Shown in pieces: positions 12,480 to 24,834 of a stretch of DNA of 64,000 bases; the stretch's first letter is position 1, and each line of letters opens with the position of its first letter. The stretch spans positions 1,178,001 through 1,242,000 of the forward strand of contig JADNRZ010000010.1 of NCBI GenBank assembly GCA_015501605.1, read 5' to 3'. Position numbers and translations under genes: made by a program. Source of the DNA: Panaeolus papilionaceus. Lineage: Eukaryota; Basidiomycota; Agaricomycetes; Agaricales. Under the pieces are notes generated by a model. That model was not told where the DNA came from. It did no database searches and saw nothing but the letters and a program-made list of their open reading frames with translations.

Positions 12480-14253
12480 TCAAATAATCCGTAATCCAGT
12501 TAAAGAAGGGTCATACTTATCAAAAGCACGATTACCCGAACGGCCTACTCGAGTATCGGGTTTACCACGATGGTGTGCGTTGACACGGGACATGTCATTG
12601 GCAAAAATACCCTGCATCCGGCCACTAGGGAGATATGGTGGGATAGAGCCAGATCCATGTGCATCATGCGAGCTCTGCACACTGGACTGAGAGGAGGTAG
12701 ATGGTGAGCGGCTGCGTGACTGACTCATACCACCCGAGAACGACAGATCAAATGGTGGAACACCGGAGAACATGGGCTGAAAGTCGGGACCACTGAGTAC
12801 GAAGTTATTCATACCACCGTCGGGGAACATTGTATTTTTATTCCAATTTGACTGGGTAGGGTCGGGTATATTGAGCGAGAAACCGGAAGGATATTGAGAG
12901 TCGAAGTTTCCGTCTGAAGGCATTGTTGAGGACATCTGGCGAAGCCATTCGTCGACAGATTCCCCTTGGGAGTTTGATATTGACAAAGCTGTGTTGGGTG
13001 GGATGGCCGAAGCTGGAAGAGAAAGGATGGTGCAATCTAGGCATGTGGCACAGTGACCCGGATTGGTGCATGAAGCATAGGCGGAAGAGGAAGGTGTATT
13101 GGAGATACGACTGTGATGGATGCATCCGGGGCAGCTGCAATCATCGCCGCATCCACATGCCGACAGGTAGCCTTCAGGGGTGTTGCCCAAGAGGCCAGGG
13201 CCTCCGCTTGTGTTTTGGGGCCACATGTCGTTGGCGCTGCCCAGAGGGGGAAGGCTGCTCAGACCCTGCTCATCATATGAATAGGACGACGAAGAATGAC
13301 CAGTGGGAGCCAGGTAAGACTGAGGAAAAGGAGTTTGCTGATAGCTCATACCGTGACCACGCTCGTAAGGACTGAATGCGTTGTCATGATGGCGATATAG
13401 CTGGTTATGAGCTACACCGGCTGAGGGGTCATGGATGGGACCCGTAATCATATCGTTATTGGTGGGACGCGGAAGGACGGGTCGAAGTTCGGCAATCCTG
13501 GCGAGGATTTGCGATGAGGAGCGAGGTTGATGCTGAGGGAAGTGGGTGGAAGAACCGATGTGGGGGTTATTGGTATCGTAAACTTCTGAGGGAGCCCTCT
13601 TTCGCATTCTATTCCTATCGGTAGCACAAGTGCAAGCATCTCCTTGCTTACAGTGATGACCACCGTGGGTGCCTATAGGGAGGTTAGCTCGGCTGATAAC
13701 AAAAGAGTTGATGCAGCCAAGCAGCATTGCATACCACGATCAGAATCAGAAGAGGCGCCCTCTCCATGAATCTGAAATGCGACCGACGCTCCCAATGACT
13801 CTGGAAGACCATTGGGAAACGCGGCGCTCTCTAACCCTGACTTATTGCCTAAGGAATGAGAAGCAGAAAATATAACCTTATCCATGAGCCAATCGTAGAC
13901 CAATACAAGAACAGTGAAGAAACACACCTTGCTTTAACGACGATTCGGCTTTGGCTTCGCATATACATTTTACGTGAACCTGTTTGGTTTTACGAAGTTC
14001 GCGACAGTGTTCACATTGAGTGACAGGGCGACCCTTCTTTTTTATTTCGAAGAGTGGGCGATCGGTGTGTTTGCATGCTGATGAGCGATGACCTTTGATG
14101 CAGGTCTCGCTATAAAAACAAATATCTCGTCAACATCAACGGCGACAAAAATGATTCGAAAATCGTACCAAGCGTATTTTTTACTGCTGATAATCTTGAA
14201 AAATATGTTAGAATATTGATCTATGATCGAATTACTCTTAGACGACATACCAT
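12480..14253 (-). CDS. Copper-fist transcription factor (Mac1/Cuf1/Ace1-like)
   Basis: Copper-responsive DNA-binding regulator of copper homeostasis genes. The start ATG at 14253-14251 is followed at once by an intron; the next exons give IISSKKYACETCIKGHR, then ACKHTDRPLFEIKKKGRPVTQC and CEHCREL, ending VKCIC. This is a complete copper-fist: zinc-binding Cys/His plus the GRP minor-groove motif. Later exons add a short HHCKQGDACTC segment and, near 13150-13080, CGCGDDCSCPGC followed by His-His. That matches the C-x-C-x3-C-x-C-x2-C-x2-H copper-regulatory motif known from Mac1 and GRISEA. A second Cys-rich patch (CTNPGHCATC) follows. The rest is Ser/Pro-rich, and the stop is at 12482-12480. Length is about 500 residues. 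A copper-starvation activator (Mac1/Cuf1) seems more likely than an Ace1 detoxification regulator because of the C-x-C motif arrangement, but this is inference. Confidence 0.9.
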
Positions 14254-17200
14254 TGTAGATAATAAATGGGGCTCGTTGGCTTTACCCGCCAACGACGAGA
14301 CTGCTTGTGTTATTGAGGTCGAATGAAGAGTGGGTGAAGGTCGACGTATTTAATCATGGTCACAATTAAGGGGCTCTGGATTGTACTGGGGGTATGGACC
14401 GGTCTTCCTTAAGAACGTTGGGGACGCACAGACCTCAACACAGCTTAACCCAAACATTGAATAATAATTAACCAAACAAGTACAATCAATATCGAGAATT
14501 GGGGGATTTTTAAAATTCGAACGTCTTTATGTTATGAATTCAGATTTATGGTCCCTATCTGGTCCGCTGATCTTCAGTGGTAAATCTTTATTTCCTTATT
14601 TCCTTCTTTTTTATCCGATTAAATTTTGACATTTTGTGTTTAATTGGCAGATTTTTAACGTGTGTTGTTAAATTGTCAATGATCTCGAAACCCTGTTGAA
14701 TGGTTAATCGTTCGAAATCTACTCATTGTTAAGAATTGTATCCATTAAAGAGGCGTAGATGCGCTGTAGAGTCCCCACGTTCCTCCCCCTTTGAGATTCT
14801 GCTGGTAGAGCTTCTTGCCGCTTCCCCATCAAGTGCTCTTTGTGCGGGGTTTTCGCCAGAGGCTACCACTAGCCACAACTGCGCACTTGTGTTACTCTGG
14901 CCTCATGCTGCTGGCTTTTTTGTTCTAAATGAATATTGTGGTTTTTTATGTCCACATACTTTATTTCTTATCTATCGCCTCCTCGTTTCCGATGCTCTGG
15001 GAGTATGTTTCCTTGGAACTTCATCCATACCACAACCAACACACACAAGGTCGTCAGACATGTCCTTTAATCTTCGACTCTGTCAGGCCTTTGTACGCTT
15101 TCTGTCTTGAACCATTTCGGATCTGCCATTACCTGGGACAGAGTCTCCCAAAATTGGATTACTCTAACCTTCCATCAACCCCTCACACCTCCGTCTAATT
15201 CAACAACCCAGTGATTATGTATCCTCTCAATCTCACCGGGTTTCCAAATTCAACCAAAGAAAATTATATGGCCTGACATCGGCCAACTCTCTCTCTCCGT
15301 GGTCGTGGACCCACCGTCCACGGATGTCATGTATTTATTGCTTCTCTTTTTATTACACTGATGCGCGGAGAGGTCGAGTACTAGAGTAGACGTGGATCAA
15401 ATTCCGAATAGGATATACCTGGCTAACTGGATAGAACACGAACTCTCTTCTTAACCACCTACCGTCCACGATGCCATCACATCACTCGACGGGCGTTTCG
15501 TGCTCATGACTTCTCTCTGTTTGACCTTCCTACGCTTCTTGGCGTCTCAACAAAATCACCTCCATCCCGACTTCGAAGGTAACAGTAGCCAGCTCGCATC
15601 AGCGCACCATTAGCTAAAAGCTCGAAGCACTTTACCCTTGTACCCGTGTACAAGATAGATATAAGTAGAACAACCAGGTCTCTCGGGCTTTCCCCTCGCT
15701 TCTGTCTGATTTCACAAGCCTCAAAGGACGTCTGAATTCGTTACCCGCCTTTGTCTGCCCAAACCTTGAATGAGTCTATGTAAAGCCCTTACTTCCGTGG
15801 CTCATCCTAAACCCGGGCGTCCAGCATCCTTCGTACTACATTTACTTCCGGGCAAGTAGCCATGTCATACCCATCCTTGTCCATCGCATGGACCGCCCAA
15901 ACGGAAATCGCAAGGCTGTGTTCTGCTTGCGAGAACCCCATGCGACAGGTGCTCCTGACGACTGACCAGCAGTGCGAAAAATGAGCGATTTTCGCTCTTT
16001 TTTTAGGCACTCTCTTGCGTTTGGTATCTTTGAATCATTTATAACTCTGTGACACGCAGTGGAGTGACGCCACGCCCATCGCGAGCCTGCTTGACATTAT
16101 AGCATGCACAAGTGGGGTCTTTCGGTGTTTTATTCATGCGCCGTGGATGTTGGACAAACGTCTACCAATCCGTCTCTATTGAAAAGTTGAGACAGGGTAG
16201 TATATTACCCTACTATCGGTGATGTAATTCCTGCCAACTGGATATAAACTTGGCCTGCTGAGCGGCAGGTGTATGCACCGCCATCCAATCTTGGCCAAGT
16301 GGCGCCCGTGATAACCCGTTCAACACACATGAGGCTCATGATTTATTGAGCCACCCCAGACTCTGCATCAGTATAGTAGATAGGGAGAGATGTACTGGAT
16401 ACAATTCACTACTCGGTCTCCCTAAGTCCGGCGGTCTCTAAACTGCCCTTCTCGACGGGCTCAAGTGTCACTCAACAGATGACCTTCAAAGTCAATTACT
16501 CCGCGTTATTGAATTGCAATCCCATATCGGATCGTTCGAAACACAGCCTTTCGATTCGTTATCGCTTCTGTTGCTTTATTCCATGTCAGACATGCCATGC
16601 TGATTGCTTTAAAGAGCAAAGCAATCATAGACTTGGCTCGAGGCACTCCGTTGGCATATGCGAGCGGGCATTCAAACTGGCCTCCATGCACGCAGAACCG
16701 ATATCTACCACAGCATTCGAACACGAGAAGCTGATTTCTACTTCTTCTCGACCCTGGGGCCCTTGACATGCGCCGTCTAAGCTACAGAATATTCGCCGCT
16801 AGGATATATATCGAATTTATATCAGTCGGAAAATGCTAGGCGTGATAATGGCCCCTTTGTCTGATATTCGAGGAACCTTTTCTATCTATCGAGACTTATG
16901 ACACGGTGGGACTTTATAGAGCCCGGGTGCACGTAGGATTGCAACGGACCGACCAGGCAGTTGCGTGGCGCCAGTCCCTGGCACAGTCACTGAGCACTTG
17001 CCAGATCCCGCGAGAGTTTTCCCTCTTTGCGAGAAACTTTCTTTGATCCAAATATACGTGTCGTACATAAGCATCCCATACTCTTCCCATTGCCTTATAA
17101 GTTCGCCTCCGTCGTCATTTGTGTATTTAGCATCAATCAATCTGAGGCCCATAGATAGAGGAGCTATGTTAAGCCTTCTGTGCGTAAGGGGGTCAGATCG

Positions 17201-18668
17201 TGAATGCACCTTCTGTGCTGTTTCGATCTTACATATGTCTCCCATCCGAAATTTTGAACCCGGTGATATGTGCTCGTATCAGCAGTATTGATCCTGATTC
17301 TTGGAATCGGAGGACGGTAAGTTGATTCCACTTATGATCCCCACATCATGCCTCAACCGATCGATATATAGCGATGAGCCTTGCGCTGTTCGATCGAGAC
17401 GAAGCGACGGTCATGCAGGCAGACGCCCACCCCTCCTCTTATCTGATAATCACATCTCCTCTCTACCTGCAGACCCCCAAACAAAATAAGGCTACTGCAC
17501 ATAAACTTGAGCTCCGGGTATGAGCTTGAACTACCTGCTATCTGCAAGGTTTCGCTAACAGCGCGCATAGACTCACATGCCTTACGTCATGGTCAAGCAC
17601 TTTCGTATCTGAGACTCAAATAAAGCTGCCAAGTCGTTCCTTCAATCAGACTAGATTAAATAAAACCAGAAACCAAGAGGGACGTATCTGCATTCCAAAA
17701 CAGCTTCCGGTACGCAAAGCCAGCAAGCAATCAAACCACCAAAGCGGCTCTGTTGCGCTCATCCACTTTAGCCCGTAAAAGCGGCCAAACTCACGCATTG
17801 GCAGTGCATCTCCTCCGAATCCGAACCCGAATGCATCTGAAATGTGCATGCATGCCCCTTTTCGAACAACGTCCGTGTCATCTGGTCATCTCAAATTAAC
17901 CTATCATTTCCAGGGTATCTAAGTAAATATCCAGGACACTATTTTAATTTCGTGAAAGGTCGGTATTATCGTGCCCAACACGCCCACTCAACCACGCACT
18001 GTCATTCAAGGGTGGAATGATGATACATGATATGTATATTCACGTCCACTTACCGCATTCATAGATCATACATAGAATTCAATTGATCAAAATGTATACG
18101 AGATCACTCCCCCACTTCCGACGTCCTCCAAATCGCACATAGAAAATGCACCCAGCCACGCCGTCTCCCTGTCGACCTCGCTTGGACCTCGGATTTTCTT
18201 TTCTCAGACGCATCCCCAATTCTCCATGTCATAACTGACCACAACAGACCCATCCACCATACTTTTCCTTCTTTTCCTTTCCTGAAATCCTGCAGGTGCC
18301 AAGAAGTGTGGCGCATCACCGCGGAGTTCCGTTCCTCAAGGCAACCCTGCTTCAAGTGCTTGAAAAGTCGATGCATCTTCCGAGGTCATCACGAGGAGCG
18401 TGAGTGCACTGCCCTTCGGAACCTCTCCGTCGTGCAGGTCCTCCACAATGACGATATAAATCGTACTCCAACACTTCATGTCCAACATGCAGGTACTTTG
18501 TATAGCATCTAGGGTTGATGGCGACGATAGCACGAAACAGTGTGTGTTTGGTATGTACAATGTGATATATGTAACAGCAAGATGTGCAGACTAGATCCCT
18601 CCTTATCATCGATCAGTAACAAACTATAATATACAACCAAGGGTCACCCGGTACCACACGCAGGCCTC
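14254..18668. other. 4.4 kb region without a supportable gene
   Basis: Long stretch between the copper-fist start and the alanine aminotransferase stop. Its left part (14254-about 14700) should hold the copper-fist promoter. Open frames such as 14736-15110 (+) and 16886-17245 (-) have no recognisable domain, no convincing intron structure and mixed composition. I saw no tRNA, no transposase motif and no obvious long repeat. It may hold a noncoding RNA, a decayed element or a lineage-specific short gene, but the sequence alone does not support any of these. Confidence 0.5.
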
Positions 18669-20343
18669 TCAAGCCTCGCCATACTTCTTCACCCAATCCC
18701 GATGGAAATTTTCCAGTTTGCCAACATACTCATCAACACCAGGGCACAGGCATGTAAGCCTGTAGTGCCATTCACCCTCCTTCTGTCCGAAGCCACTACC
18801 AGGCACAACACAAATACCCGTCGAGTCAAGCAACGCCAGGGCATAGAACGCGTCGGGTTCTTTGCCTGCAGCGACAGCGGCTTCCTGGGCCTTCTTCGAG
18901 AGCTTGATCTGGGGGAAGAGGTACAATGCGCCAGGGGAATCGACGCATGACACGCCAGGGAGTGCGTTGAGTCGGGCAGACATCAGTCCGGTACGAGATG
19001 CGAGCGCAGCGTGAATGGTATCGGTTTCCTTTTTCCACAGCTCATAAGACTCCTCACCGGCCTTGGGTGGACGGACCATGGAGTCTACACCTATCTGGCC
19101 AGATAGGGGTGGGCAAAGACCAACCGAGACCATCTTGTAGATCAAAGCGAGCACTTCCTCCGAGAAGTTGGTGCATTCGAAGTATCCACCCCTGCGGCCA
19201 CATTCACCAGAAACGCCCTTCGAAATCGAATGGAAGGACACGAGTGGGATGCCGGATTGCAGCTTCGATACGACCTTCTTAAAGGAGGTGAACGGGTGCG
19301 TATTGGCTTTGTGGAGGTTAGTTTGGTAGACTTCATCAGCAAGGAGAACGAGGCTGTATTTGTCACATATATGAACGAGTTTCTCCATTGTAGGTTCATC
19401 GAGAAGAGCACCGGTGGGGTTACCGGGGTTGATGATAACCAATCCTTTAGGAAGGACACCAGCCTTCTCGGCCTTTATAAGTGCTTCTTCGATAGCTTCG
19501 ACAGAGGTGGACCAGCCAGATGCCTCGTCAAGATGGTAGGGTATAGGGATGCCCTGATGTTGGGCTAAAGAAGCGGTATATAGGGGGTATTGGGGGATGG
19601 GAATAAGGATGCCTGCTTTCGGAGACGAAATCAGCATGTTGATTAGGAGGGAGACACCAGCCGATGCGCCTCCGGTGAGGAAAATGTTGGCAGGGTTAGC
19701 AGGGAAGCCATCTCGTTCTAATGAACCGAAGTGAGTCAGATCAATGATAGGATTGAGGTTAAACACGTATAAAGGACGGACCTTCAATGAACTTTGCAAC
19801 GTTCTGACGGATGAACGGGACTCCTTGACTATGAGAGTAAGCACCGATAGATCCGATTTCCTGAGACAGTTCACGAGCCCGCGCAACGACATCCTTGGGG
19901 AACACGTTAGGTGCCAGCTCAGCCAGCTGAGGCCACTCCATCAAGGCTGCAACCTAGACAACACGAACAGCGATCTAAACACCCAGAGTTCATTCGGACT
20001 TGTTCGGATCTGGACATACCTGTCTGGTGAATGTAATAGGAGGTTGATCGAGGCCTTTCTGCTGAGGGTTGCCAATGTTTGAGCTGATAACCTTGTCGAA
20101 GGGTAAACCATGGTTGGGTTCCTTGAGCTTGTCGCGTAGGAGCTCAGCCTTGATCGCGAGCTCACCACGGACAGCATATTGAACTTTCTGGAGTGCAGGG
20201 TTGAGTCCGTCGACCGTGAGCTGGCGCATGTTCGAATTTGAGGTTGAAAAAGGTCTGGGAGAGAGAATACGTTGTAGACCTTTTATCGATGAAGAAGGAT
20301 TCGATGGGCAAGCACGCCTCAAGGCTGGACCGGATGATAGCAT
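18669..20343 (-). CDS. Alanine aminotransferase (class I/II PLP enzyme), mitochondrial form
   Basis: Interconverts alanine and 2-oxoglutarate with pyruvate and glutamate using PLP. Exons 20343-20020, 19953-19782 and 19717-18669 sum to 1545 nt, an uninterrupted 514-residue frame. I chose ATG 20343 because the in-frame codon further upstream at 20364 is TTG. The first about 40 residues are Ser/Arg-rich without acidic residues (RRACPSNPSSSIKG, ILSPRPFSTS), which fits a mitochondrial presequence. Family signatures in order: GNPQQKGLDQPPITFTRQ, SQGVPFIRQNVAKFIE, FLTGGASAGV, PQYPLYTAS, INPGNPTG, LADEVYQTN, SISKGVSGECGRRGGYFE (PLP Schiff-base Lys in SISKG), and CVVPGSGFGQ near the end. Intron 2 uses a GTCCGT donor. 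No lesion was seen. Confidence 0.94.
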
Positions 20344-21383
20344 ATCGGTCTGAGATAGAACCAACGTGACCTATTATTATATGTTGAATAACTCAATAAG
20401 GGTTGAAAAACATACAGCAAGTCAAATAACCAAGGAGAATAAGAGCTTAGGAAAGGCTCTAGATGGGAGGGAAGGGTGAAAGACGGAAGAACTTGGCACT
20501 CTGCCTTTTATTTGACTGCCGACTGCGTTCACCGCTGCAAACAACGACGACTGCAAAACCACCTTTTTTTATTCGGACTTTCGACAAATATAAATCATCC
20601 GAATATAGTCATCCGTTCGGTCCGTACCTCCATTTGTCACTCCAGTCAATGTCAATGACAGTCATGTTCGCAGCTTTGCAGTTGAAAACATAGAGACAAA
20701 TGGCAACTAGACGAACATATGGGTGTGTAAACGTCGAAGATGGATCGAGTTGTGACTTATTTCAATGGTTTTGCTTCATGTATCAGTAGAACAGAAGGTT
20801 AGGAAGATGCGAGTTTTTCCGACAGAAGTCGTAAATAGCTCGTATGAAACGTCAAAAGGGTAAACACGGTAGCCTCGAGGTCATTGAATATGTAAATTTA
20901 AATGAGCACATACGTACAAAAGCTTGCTATAAATTAATCAGTTAAACTCTTGACTCGGAGTGCCGGGTCGGGCCTGGTCTAGTCAGCAACTCATCATGAC
21001 GACTATGAAAATTAAGGCGAAGCAGAGGAAACAGCGAGTTCATTTCTGTCTATGTAACAAGGTGTTGATAGTATTTTTCAGTTCCTATGTATCCTTCTGA
21101 GCAAGAACTTGAAGAAGAGAGAAAGAAACAGTCTGTTGATATTGGCGGGGTCCGCCACTTGACGCGTATGTAATAGAAGTCACGTGAAGGGTGAAGGCAA
21201 TTGGCTGAATGAATCTGTGCAGGTCAAACACAACATTCAAGACTTAAAGACTCTAGACGCTGAGACCTGGACGACTTTTACGGCCTTACGAATATCTGGC
21301 GACGTTGGTTTATTCTCTGAGGAACCAGTTTTACGAGCCAATTTTTTTTTTGTGTCAGACAAATAATTCTACAAAAGGGAACC
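20344..21383. promoter_or_regulatory. Divergent upstream region of alanine aminotransferase and RSC7
   Basis: About 1 kb between two divergently transcribed genes, so it should contain both promoters and 5' UTRs. Short open frames such as 20463-20693 have no recognisable content. Just before the RSC7 start there is a polyT run with an AG (around 21340-21359), possibly a 5' UTR intron acceptor. No specific element can be assigned. Confidence 0.45.
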
Positions 21384-23326
21384 ATGCCGAAAATCATCAT
21401 CAAACCACGACATTCCGTCGTTGCATCTTCGTCAAAACAGGCAACTGAATCTCCAACAGAAGAAAACGCGTCACCACAAGTAGAGTCGCACAACGAGGAG
21501 GAGGAAGATGACCAGGAAATATCAGCAGAGGACGACCAGGCCATGGATGTGGATCAGGAGCAGGAGCAGGAGCAGGAGCAAGAGCAGGAACAAGAACAGG
21601 ATGCATCCAGTCATGCAGAGGAGCAGAATGCACCAAGTGAGGAGCCAGAGGTAGCAGTTGTGCCCGATCAACCTGTACCTCGGAAAAGAGGACGTCCTAG
21701 GGGATCAGGGAGGGGTGCTGCGAGTGTTGGAACTCCCCGTGCGAGAGGCAGGGGGAGAGGTCGCGGAAGAGGTAGAGGTCGGGGACGGGGTGCAAGTTCG
21801 TTATTGATCCGGGCCAGAAAGGATGATGACTCCGATGGTGATTACGGAGACAATGAAGGAGACCATCTGGAAAGAGGGACACCTAGTTATGAAGTAGAAG
21901 GTGCAGGAGGGAAACCGTTCAGGAAGATTCAAGGCGAGATTTACATCATTGACGGAGACGAATTCGTTACTCCCGATGACCCCAAGGGAGACGAAAAGAT
22001 TGACAAGTTTGGAAACTTGCTTGGAGGTATGTTCCTTGTTACATATGAGCGCCTTTTTATCTGACCTTTTCGTCTAGATCGGCGGTTCAAAGCTGCAACA
22101 TTTGCTTTGCCCAATCGTCATCCTCAGCGGCGATACATGCTTGCTATTGATGCTGCTAGAACATCTGGCTTCCGTGACTCGCTATACTATTTCCGACGGA
22201 ATCTCCTAGCCCTTAAGCTTAACGCGACTCAGCCAGAAAAAGACTATCTCATCTCAGAAGGGAAACTTGGTTCACACCTAAGAACAAGAAGCGTCACCTT
22301 GATCACAGCAAGGAGCGCTTTCAAACTTCATGGCAGTAAAATGGTCATAGGTTCGTAAATTTAATTGTCTATAATCATTCTTGGATTAAACATGATTGTA
22401 CATTAGACGGAAGATGGGTCACAGATGACTATTACGAGGAAAAGATGACGGAGGAGATTACTGCTCGCGGTCTGAAGCCTGGAGACCCTGTTGGAGAGCT
22501 ACCAGACCCTAATGCCACGCATCACAACAACGAAATGTCTGCTCTGGCAGGTGGCCCAGCTGGTGCGTCAAATAAGAATGAACGAGGAGTAGGAGGGGGA
22601 ATATATCGACCAGGAGGGCCAACAACTATCTTTGGAAGCAGTGGCTGGGGCCCGTACAGCGACGGACCGCTCAACGCTGTCAGAAAGAGCGTTTTATCCC
22701 GTGATGGGGTCACGGAAGAAAATTGGATGTGGATGATGGCAACTCGCGTGTTGGAAGCTGGTGAAGAATTTTCGACACTCAGGAAAGAGGCTTTGAAGAA
22801 TATGCAAGCAGCAGACGGCACTTATCTCACACTGGAAAGTGTTAAACAGCCCGAGGTTGTACAACAGATGCCAGAAACGGGTGGTGAGGAGATAGATGCG
22901 CAGCAGCAGCAGCAGCAGCCCTCTGCAGATTTGTCGGCTACCGTGGTTCCCAAAGAGTCGGTAAAGACACATGGAGTGGGAGTCTATGAGCCACATGCCA
23001 ATATCATTCATTGTGGGTTTTTTCGCTGTTTCCTTGATTCATTCTTATTATTCGGGTGATCTTTTGCTAATTCGCGTTCCACTCCAGACCGTGCGGACAC
23101 TCAACCCACGACTTCGAGATGGGAGGTTGCCCCGGACCCGACGATGAAGCATCGCGTTCTTGGCGGTACCAAAGTTGGAAATGGGGGCTGGGGACTGGCA
23201 TGGGTTGATACTGTTATGGAACCACCTGAACCGGATGCCGCAGAGAAGTCGCCAGATGCTCTGCACAGAAAGAAAATCTGGGACGAAGTCGAGAAGTCTG
23301 GGGAAGTTCCTGTTGAGCTTTCATAG
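21384..23326 (+). CDS. RSC7/Npl6-type chromatin-remodelling subunit
   Basis: Accessory subunit of SWI/SNF-family remodellers (Rsc7/Npl6 in RSC, Swp82 in SWI/SNF); nuclear. Start MPKIIIKPRH at 21384. The N-terminus is acidic, with an EQ dipeptide run at about 21560-21600, followed by basic RG repeats (about 21740-21790). The family core follows: FRKIQGEIYIIDGDEFVT, then after an intron RRFKAATFALPNR, RRYMLAIDAARTSGFRDSLYYF, NATQPEKDYLI and SVTLITARSAFKLHGSKMVI, then DGRWVTDDYYE and a Gly-rich tail. The last exon ends PVELS with stop 23324-23326. There are four introns, the last at about 23012-23087. The ordered match to the RSC7 region is strong. SNF5 of the same complex family lies 10 kb away. 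Confidence 0.88.
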
Positions 23327-23575
23327 GTTCCCTTACCACACCTATTGATTTCACTTTTTTTGTGGTATTGATTTTTATTTTCTTGTATTGTTTTACATAC
23401 TTAATCCGGAGCGTGTCGCTGATTTAATTCGTGGGTACTTCGTTGGAGCAAATTTAATCAACTGCAGAGCGCCACTGTCGTGCTCGAAAGCAATTACCGG
23501 CACCAATTGAGCACTGGTAGGGCAAGGTACCCTTTGACTTTACGTCTTGCTGGCGTAATTCACTTTCATGCGGTT

Positions 23576-24834
23576 ATGTATAGGCTTTCAAAACCGTCTT
23601 CACTGCTAACTTCTTCAGAGTCCGCGATTCCTGCTATGATAACCAATGCATCCATGGCCACAGCCAATTCGGTGGACTTCATAGTGGGGTCGATCATTCG
23701 ATATGGTGAGAATGCAATTGAGGCTGTAAAGCTACTCATCACAACCTTCGCTGACATCGCTACATGCGTGAGTGTCGTTCCTTGACACCCAGATTATCGC
23801 TTCTATGATTCACTGTCCCTGAATGCGCTCATTGATTCAAATTGAAAGGAATGCCCGAGCAAGCGCACACGTTTTTTTCCTTTCCCCAGTCTATTACCAG
23901 ACCTTCGCTTCACTCTTTTCCTCCTTCAGTCGTTACACTATTTGCTGCTCCTGTTGGTCAGAATAATATGAGCACTTCAGTCAGTCTCCGAAGTATATTT
24001 GCTTGAAGAATTTCCTGACGCGGAATTATGGATTTTTGTGTATCATCTTTAGAGTGTTTCCTCTCTCGCGACATCCGCCGTAATTTCTGCAGGTAAGTCT
24101 TCAACAGCAGCTACCTTGTTAACCAGCGTCTAATATTCGCCTGTCTGCTTATGTGATTTACAGCAATGAACACGCTCGCGTCTTCTCCTGATTCAAGCCA
24201 AAAAAGGGCAAGCAATCAGGTGCTAGTGGGTGCTGTCATTGGTGGCATAGTAGGGGTAGTTGTTTTGCCACTAGCAGTTACCATTATGGTTTGGCACGCG
24301 AGACGACGCCGTAAGGTGCCTGCGACACTGGACGAAAAACCAAGGGGTATGCTTAGTCTCATTTCCTAATTAAATTTAACATTCGTGCTAACCTTTTCTA
24401 ACAATCAAGATTCCACTACCATTGTCTCGTACCACTTCCCTCCACGTTCTAGTTTTTATGCCGCTGCAAATTCGCCATTGAACTCGCCTTCGACACCTTC
24501 ATTTTTACCACCTAGGAAGCAGTCCAACCCCTTTACTGATGGCCTATGCAGCGAGAGAGCGCCATCTCTAAGCGATGACTCACCACCGAATGCGGAGTCT
24601 TCAGAACCATCTGCAAGAGACTCGGAAGCAACGCTGCCAAAAACAGAACAGTCGGAAGTGCACGAAGATCCTTGCGAGACAGTGAGAAGGTCATACGACA
24701 CACCGACCAACACCGACTTCGATGCTCGATCGTATGCAGGCACCCCTGTATTTCCGGTTGACCTTGACGAATTTCCGCCCCCTCCTGTTAATGGCTTCCA
24801 GACGTGGATTACTTCGAATAGTAGTATGACATGA
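23576..24834 (+). CDS. Predicted single-pass membrane protein with Ser/Pro-rich tail
   Basis: Function unknown. Exons compatible in phase are about 23576-23766, 23891-23979, 24051-24093, 24164-24339 and 24411-24834. A hydrophobic helix (VLVGAVIGGIVGVVVLPLAV, about 24220-24280) is followed by the stop-transfer cluster ARRRRK. This gives a type I topology with a Ser/Thr-rich N-terminal side and a cytosolic Ser/Pro-rich tail of about 140 residues (FPPRSSFYAAANSP, PSTPSFLPPRKQSNPF). The layout resembles agaricomycete cell-surface sensor-like proteins of the Mid2/Wsc type, but no WSC or other domain is visible. I found no signal peptide, so the start may be wrong; only the part from about 23891 onward is well supported. 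Confidence 0.5.

Noticed and set aside
7861..14253. Terpenoid biosynthetic gene cluster around the GGPP synthase
   Set aside because: Neighbours are a caspase-domain protein and a copper regulator; no terpene cyclase, and the only P450 is a distant relic.
14736..15110. 124-residue + strand frame in the gene-poor gap
   Set aside because: No recognisable domain, no splice context, overlapping frame 14929-15198 looks equally good.
16886..17245. 119-residue - strand frame
   Set aside because: A short stretch looked protein-like, but an equal-length + strand frame overlaps it and no family is recognised.
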